Shown here: piece by piece, positions 5,448 to 8,327 of the stretch
Numbering within the stretch: the first letter of the stretch is position 1
Layout: every line of letters begins with the position of its first letter
NCBI GenBank assembly: GCA_015521265.1
Contig: WAON01000228.1
Coordinates: 1-8,327 of the forward strand
Direction: 5' to 3'
DNA length: 8,327 nt
From: Desulfurococcales archaeon
GTDB taxonomy: Archaea > Thermoproteota > Thermoprotei_A > Sulfolobales > Desulfurococcaceae
Notes under the pieces: generated by a model
Database searches by the model: none
What the model was told of the DNA's origin: nothing
What the model saw: the letters and a program-made list of their open reading frames with translations, nothing else
Program-made: the position numbers and the translations under genes

Positions 5448-6551
5448 CTAGACGATCATGCCGAGGACATTGTATGTATCAGAATTAACTACTCCCGGAA
5501 CACCATTACTATACACTGGATCGAAGACTATCCAGCTATAATCACCGTAGTAAATGTATTTTATATGAAGAGCTTCACCACCAACGAGTCCCGATGCAAG
5601 ATTGAAGCCCTCGAGGATGTTTAACAGTCTAGAACTATACTCCGTTACGCCTTCCGGTTTAACCGGGTATTTGAATAATACTGCGAAATGATCTACAACC
5701 CCGTCATTATTAGTATCAACAGCTACAACGTGGGACTCAACCATTACGTGGTCGAGGAGTGTCTTCGCGATAAGGCTTGCCTCCAAGCTATTAATAACTG
5801 TACCATTATGGCTGAGTAGCTCCCCGACGCTCCTAGTACTCGTTAAAACATTGCTAATAGATTCATCCCTAACAATATACCTATCCCTAATCCAGGAGTC
5901 GAGCATTAGGGTATAGTATGCGATTGGTGCACGCCTAATAATAGTGTCAAGGACTATGGGGGGCTTCTTGGAAACAGCTATGTAGCCCAATACTCTACGC
6001 GTTGAATTACTTGATATTATTACTGTAAACTCCATGTAGGGCTTACCCGGCGGGAAATAGTTGTCGGGAAGATCAATCCTGAAGATCCTCGAAGAATTGC
6101 CTAGGGTCTCAGAGTTCTCTAGTAAATACCTGTTCTCAGTGTAAAATAATGCGTAGTAGTAGCTGCCGTTACCATGGGTTTTAATAATTATTGTCTCGTT
6201 ACGGGTTGCGTAGAAAGTATATGCTACTGATAGATTCGCTTTAACAATAAAGGTCTTATTGAATAATAAGCTCCCATTATACAGTTTCAAATACTCCTTT
6301 AAGAACAAGTACCTAATAGTATCGTTGACGACTGAGCCGTTTACAATTAGTGATTTAGAAGCAATGTCTCTGAGGGCATCGCTATACTCGCCATTATAAG
6401 GTGGTAGGGCATAAGTTACGTTCTGGCTTGGAGTATTAAATGTTAATATTATCAATACGACAGTTAACCCGATAATCAACCCTATAATACTATAGACTAT
6501 CTTCCTCTCGAGAGATGATAGCTCCCTCCTACCCTTCCTACCCCTAGCCAT
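5448..6551 (-). CDS. Membrane-anchored extracellular glycoprotein, possibly a degenerate transglutaminase-like domain
   Basis: A 367-residue protein with a very basic N-terminus (MARGRKGRRE) and one transmembrane helix (about 18-37), so the remaining 330 residues should face outside. Eleven N-x-S/T sequons lie in this part: N44, N71, N76, N92, N98, N106, N118, N128, N152, N182, N249. The last 130 residues recall the transglutaminase-like fold: a helix after NGT (about 249-270), then strands SHVVAVD and FAVLFKY with H288 between them, then YSWIVFDP with D344. These positions echo the catalytic His and Asp, but no cysteine exists anywhere in the protein, so classical catalysis is not expected. 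DTNNDGVVD (279-287) matches a calcium-binding EF-hand/dockerin-type loop. ATG at 6549-6551 starts the operon; the gene at 4709-5446 follows after one base. The anchor and exported state are firm; the fold is an inference. Confidence 0.75.
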   Translation of the reverse strand: MARGRKGRRELSSLERKIVYSIIGLIIGLTVVLIILTFNTPSQNVTYALPPYNGEYSDALRDIASKSLIVNGSVVNDTIRYLFLKEYLKLYNGSLLFNKTFIVKANLSVAYTFYATRNETIIIKTHGNGSYYYALFYTENRYLLENSETLGNSSRIFRIDLPDNYFPPGKPYMEFTVIISSNSTRRVLGYIAVSKKPPIVLDTIIRRAPIAYYTLMLDSWIRDRYIVRDESISNVLTSTRSVGELLSHNGTVINSLEASLIAKTLLDHVMVESHVVAVDTNNDGVVDHFAVLFKYPVKPEGVTEYSSRLLNILEGFNLASGLVGGEALHIKYIYYGDYSWIVFDPVYSNGVPGVVNSDTYNVLGMIV

Positions 6552-6591
6552 ACCTTAGACACCGCATGGATCATTTTCCTTGGATACATAG

Positions 6592-6600
6592 TGTTTTAAT
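6592..6600 (-). promoter_or_regulatory. TATA-like box for the 6551-to-4709 operon
   Basis: The complement of this stretch reads GATTAAAAC. It lies about 45 bases before the ATG at 6551 and would place initiation near 6570, giving a leader of about 20 bases. It is separate from the rightward promoter of the CARF-PIN gene. Confidence 0.35.
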
Positions 6601-6637
6601 CTACTTATACGGTATTATTTAACATGTACATTAAGGG

Positions 6638-6645
6638 TTTATAAT
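6638..6645 (+). promoter_or_regulatory. TATA box for the CARF-PIN gene
   Basis: TTTATAAT is a good archaeal TATA match. Transcription should begin about 25 bases downstream, near 6665-6672. That gives a leader of about 25 bases to the GTG at 6695 and falls inside the direct repeats at 6657-6680. Confidence 0.45.
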
Positions 6646-6656
6646 GTATAATTATG

Positions 6657-6680
6657 AGTATTGGTTGATCAGTATTGGTT
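6657..6680 (+). repeat. Two perfect 10-bp direct repeats at the predicted transcription start
   Basis: AGTATTGGTT occurs at 6657-6666 and again at 6671-6680, a 14-base period. A looser copy (ATTTGGTTAA, 6702-6711) lies inside the start of the coding frame. The pair straddles the expected transcription start of the CARF-PIN gene, a place where an archaeal repressor would act. The repeat is direct rather than a dyad, so a tandem-bound regulator is the simplest reading. Chance duplication cannot be excluded from one locus. Confidence 0.4.
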
Positions 6681-6694
6681 AAAGGAATATATGG

Positions 6695-8327
6695 GTGTAT
6701 GATTTGGTTAATGGAAGTGTTCAAAGGGATTTCGAATCATTTATACATGAAGCATCTAGGGAGGACATGATCGGTATAGTTCCGGTCAACAAGTATCCGT
6801 GGATAATACCGACGATAATAGGTAGGCTTTCAGAAGAGATGGGTATTAAGAAGTACTTAGTACTAACAAACCCCCATACGAGCCCCGTAATCGATGATGG
6901 GTTATCACATCTTAAAAACCTGGATTTAAAAGTATATATTGATACAAGGATCGGTTTGAAACACGTGTTAAGGGATAACGTTTTCGATACTAGCAGTAAA
7001 CTGGCAAGGCTATTCAAAGCGTTTAGCGAAATTGATAAGCCGGAGAAAATAGTGATCGACTTAACCGGTACGGATGGAGCAACCGCTGCAGCGATAACCT
7101 ATTCAGCCGGTAAAAACCTAGGCGGGAGAGTAGTATACTCAGTAGTTGACTCACTACCACTCTACGGCATACCAGCCTACCCCGGAAGCCCTCGCTGGCT
7201 GCACCGTGTATATGTTTTCGGGGAGATAGACGAGTTTAAACATAGTCTATCACTTGTAAACGACTACCCGAAAAACATAGAGTGGAGGGGGACTAGAGGA
7301 ATCTACATAGCATTATCCAAAGCCTTCAACACAGTTACAAAGTGTGGATGTATAGAATCACTAATTGATAATAGGAGGAAGCTACTGGATGAGGGGGAGA
7401 AGCTTACAGCATGGATCGGTGAGCTGGGAGCGATAACCGAGCGTAAAAGACTCTATACTATAGACGAACTACTAGGCCCCGACGAGAAGACTGCTAGCCA
7501 GCTATACACGGCTTGGAAGAACATAGCGGACATAATAAGCAGGTCTTTCCAGGATAGACAAGCACTTGACAGGATGATAATGCAGATCCAGAGATATGTC
7601 GGAGCTGCAGATCTAATAGCTAAGGAGATCGTTTCACAGTCTAAAGAGATTCAGGGATTGATCAATGAGAAACTGCACCGAGTATTATTAAGGCTAGCCA
7701 GCGATAAGGGATGGATAGCTGTCGTACCCGATACAAACCTGTTCTACCAGGGATTCCACATGGCCCTACTGAAAGCAAGCATTCGGGCAGGATCTCCATG
7801 GAGCCCTATAAGGGGTCTATCAATATACATACCAAGATGTGCCGAGGCAGAGATAAACGGGAAGGTCGCAGAGACAAACCCTGACAGCGGGCTACAATAC
7901 AAGGTATCCTACACACTAGCATTAATGGCTAACCGAGCACTACTCGAGACGAAATATTACTATGACGCAGAATCACTATCAGCAACAGCACAGCCATGTG
8001 AAGCAGCTATAGCAGTAGAAGCACCAAACCTATCAGAAAACAAGATCCTACTATTAACAGCCGACCATAAAGCCTTCAATGCATGGCAGACGCTAAACGT
8101 TTGCCGTGGAAAAGTATCCTGCATCTACATAGCCCACAGCGATGAACCACTAGGCACGGATAACATATACGGTAAATTCTACGCAAGCATATCCGCAAGC
8201 CTACTAGCATACATGGCCAGCCTCTTCACACCAGTAGTAATTGAGGGAAGCCGTGGAAAGCTTAGATTAATAGTTAAAACACTACGTGGTAATTCAGCCC
8301 CGATCATAGGGGTTTACAGGATTTATG
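6695..8327 (+). CDS. CARF-like sensor fused to a PIN-type ribonuclease domain (3' end outside window)
   Basis: A frame open from the stop at 6680-6682 to the window edge gives at least 544 residues from GTG 6695. Residues about 26-175 look like a CARF Rossmann domain: a first strand IGIVPVNKYPW leading into a helix, and IVIDLTGTDGATAAA with D122-L-T-G-T126, matching the DxTGGT signature of Csm6/Csx1-type sensors of cyclic oligoadenylate. Residues about 210-340 are almost all helical. Residues about 340-480 resemble a PIN nuclease: VVPDTN (D346, N348), IPRCAEAEI (E384 or E386) and LLLTADHKAF (D457), the acidic residues that bind divalent metal for RNA cleavage. About 65 more residues follow before the edge. 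Predicted role: cytoplasmic RNase switched on by a CRISPR type III second messenger. GTG 6695 has AAAGGA eight bases upstream. TTG 6704 and ATG 6767 (after GGGAGG, two-base gap) are alternatives; the last would start right at the CARF strand. No CRISPR genes are visible nearby. Confidence 0.7.
   Translation, partial: MYDLVNGSVQRDFESFIHEASREDMIGIVPVNKYPWIIPTIIGRLSEEMGIKKYLVLTNPHTSPVIDDGLSHLKNLDLKVYIDTRIGLKHVLRDNVFDTSSKLARLFKAFSEIDKPEKIVIDLTGTDGATAAAITYSAGKNLGGRVVYSVVDSLPLYGIPAYPGSPRWLHRVYVFGEIDEFKHSLSLVNDYPKNIEWRGTRGIYIALSKAFNTVTKCGCIESLIDNRRKLLDEGEKLTAWIGELGAITERKRLYTIDELLGPDEKTASQLYTAWKNIADIISRSFQDRQALDRMIMQIQRYVGAADLIAKEIVSQSKEIQGLINEKLHRVLLRLASDKGWIAVVPDTNLFYQGFHMALLKASIRAGSPWSPIRGLSIYIPRCAEAEINGKVAETNPDSGLQYKVSYTLALMANRALLETKYYYDAESLSATAQPCEAAIAVEAPNLSENKILLLTADHKAFNAWQTLNVCRGKVSCIYIAHSDEPLGTDNIYGKFYASISASLLAYMASLFTPVVIEGSRGKLRLIVKTLRGNSAPIIGVYRIY

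Noticed and set aside
5277..5624. A 115-codon plus-strand frame across the operon junction
   Set aside because: It is antisense to two minus-strand genes with a tight one-base junction and coherent protein features; it has no ribosome site or domain.
6947..6964. RIGLKH (residues 85-90), which fits the R-x4-H pattern of HEPN RNases
   Set aside because: It sits within the CARF-like half before the DLTG signature, not in a helical C-terminal domain as in Csm6/Csx1; the pattern is short and likely by chance. The nuclease call rests on the PIN motifs.
6721..7017. A 98-codon minus-strand open frame
   Set aside because: It lies inside the CARF part of the plus-strand gene, which continues open for over 540 codons with coherent domains; the minus frame is a shadow.

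Overview
The window looks like chromosome from a hyperthermophilic archaeon, most likely Desulfurococcales (Crenarchaeota/Thermoproteota). The evidence is circumstantial: moderate GC with purine-rich codons (many AGG, AGA and ATA), frequent TTG and GTG starts, short leaders behind AT-rich TATA-like boxes, GAGGTG-type ribosome binding sites, extracellular proteins dense in N-glycosylation sequons, and a MrfA/Hrq1-like DUF1998 helicase. No rRNA, tRNA, transposase or CRISPR array is visible, so the assignment rests on gene style only.

Layout from left to right. Bases 1-35 are the tail of an unidentified plus-strand gene, followed by a T-rich stop signal. Bases 161-2485 encode a complete superfamily 2 helicase with a C-terminal DUF1998 zinc-binding domain, probably a DNA-repair helicase. 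A short GC-rich island (about 2489-2580) follows and folds well on paper; it is a candidate structured RNA with an ACA triplet just after its closing stem. Next come a secreted, membrane-anchored protein (2595-3359, minus) and a divergent four-helix membrane protein with a CxxC pair (3467-3967, plus). That gene overlaps, tail to tail, a small alpha/beta protein (3954-4253, minus). The gap 4254-4442 is rich in inverted repeats. The segment just before the plus-strand small acidic gene (4443-4712) can form three mutually exclusive hairpins, an attenuator-like arrangement. A two-gene minus-strand operon follows: 5448-6551 (membrane-anchored, heavily glycosylated, possibly a degenerate transglutaminase-like ectodomain with a calcium-loop motif) and, one base downstream, 4709-5446 (unknown, probably cytoplasmic).

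The most striking gene is at the right end: an open frame on the plus strand from about 6695 to beyond the window edge (at least 544 codons). Its N-terminal part resembles a CARF domain, the sensor of cyclic oligoadenylate in type III CRISPR immunity. It then has a long helical middle and a PIN-type ribonuclease domain with the expected acidic residues. This predicts a second-messenger-activated RNase, although no CRISPR locus is in view. Its promoter region carries two perfect 10-bp direct repeats at the predicted transcription start.

The genes do not form one obvious pathway. There is a repair helicase at the left, a group of cell-envelope and unknown genes in the middle, and a probable defence effector at the right.
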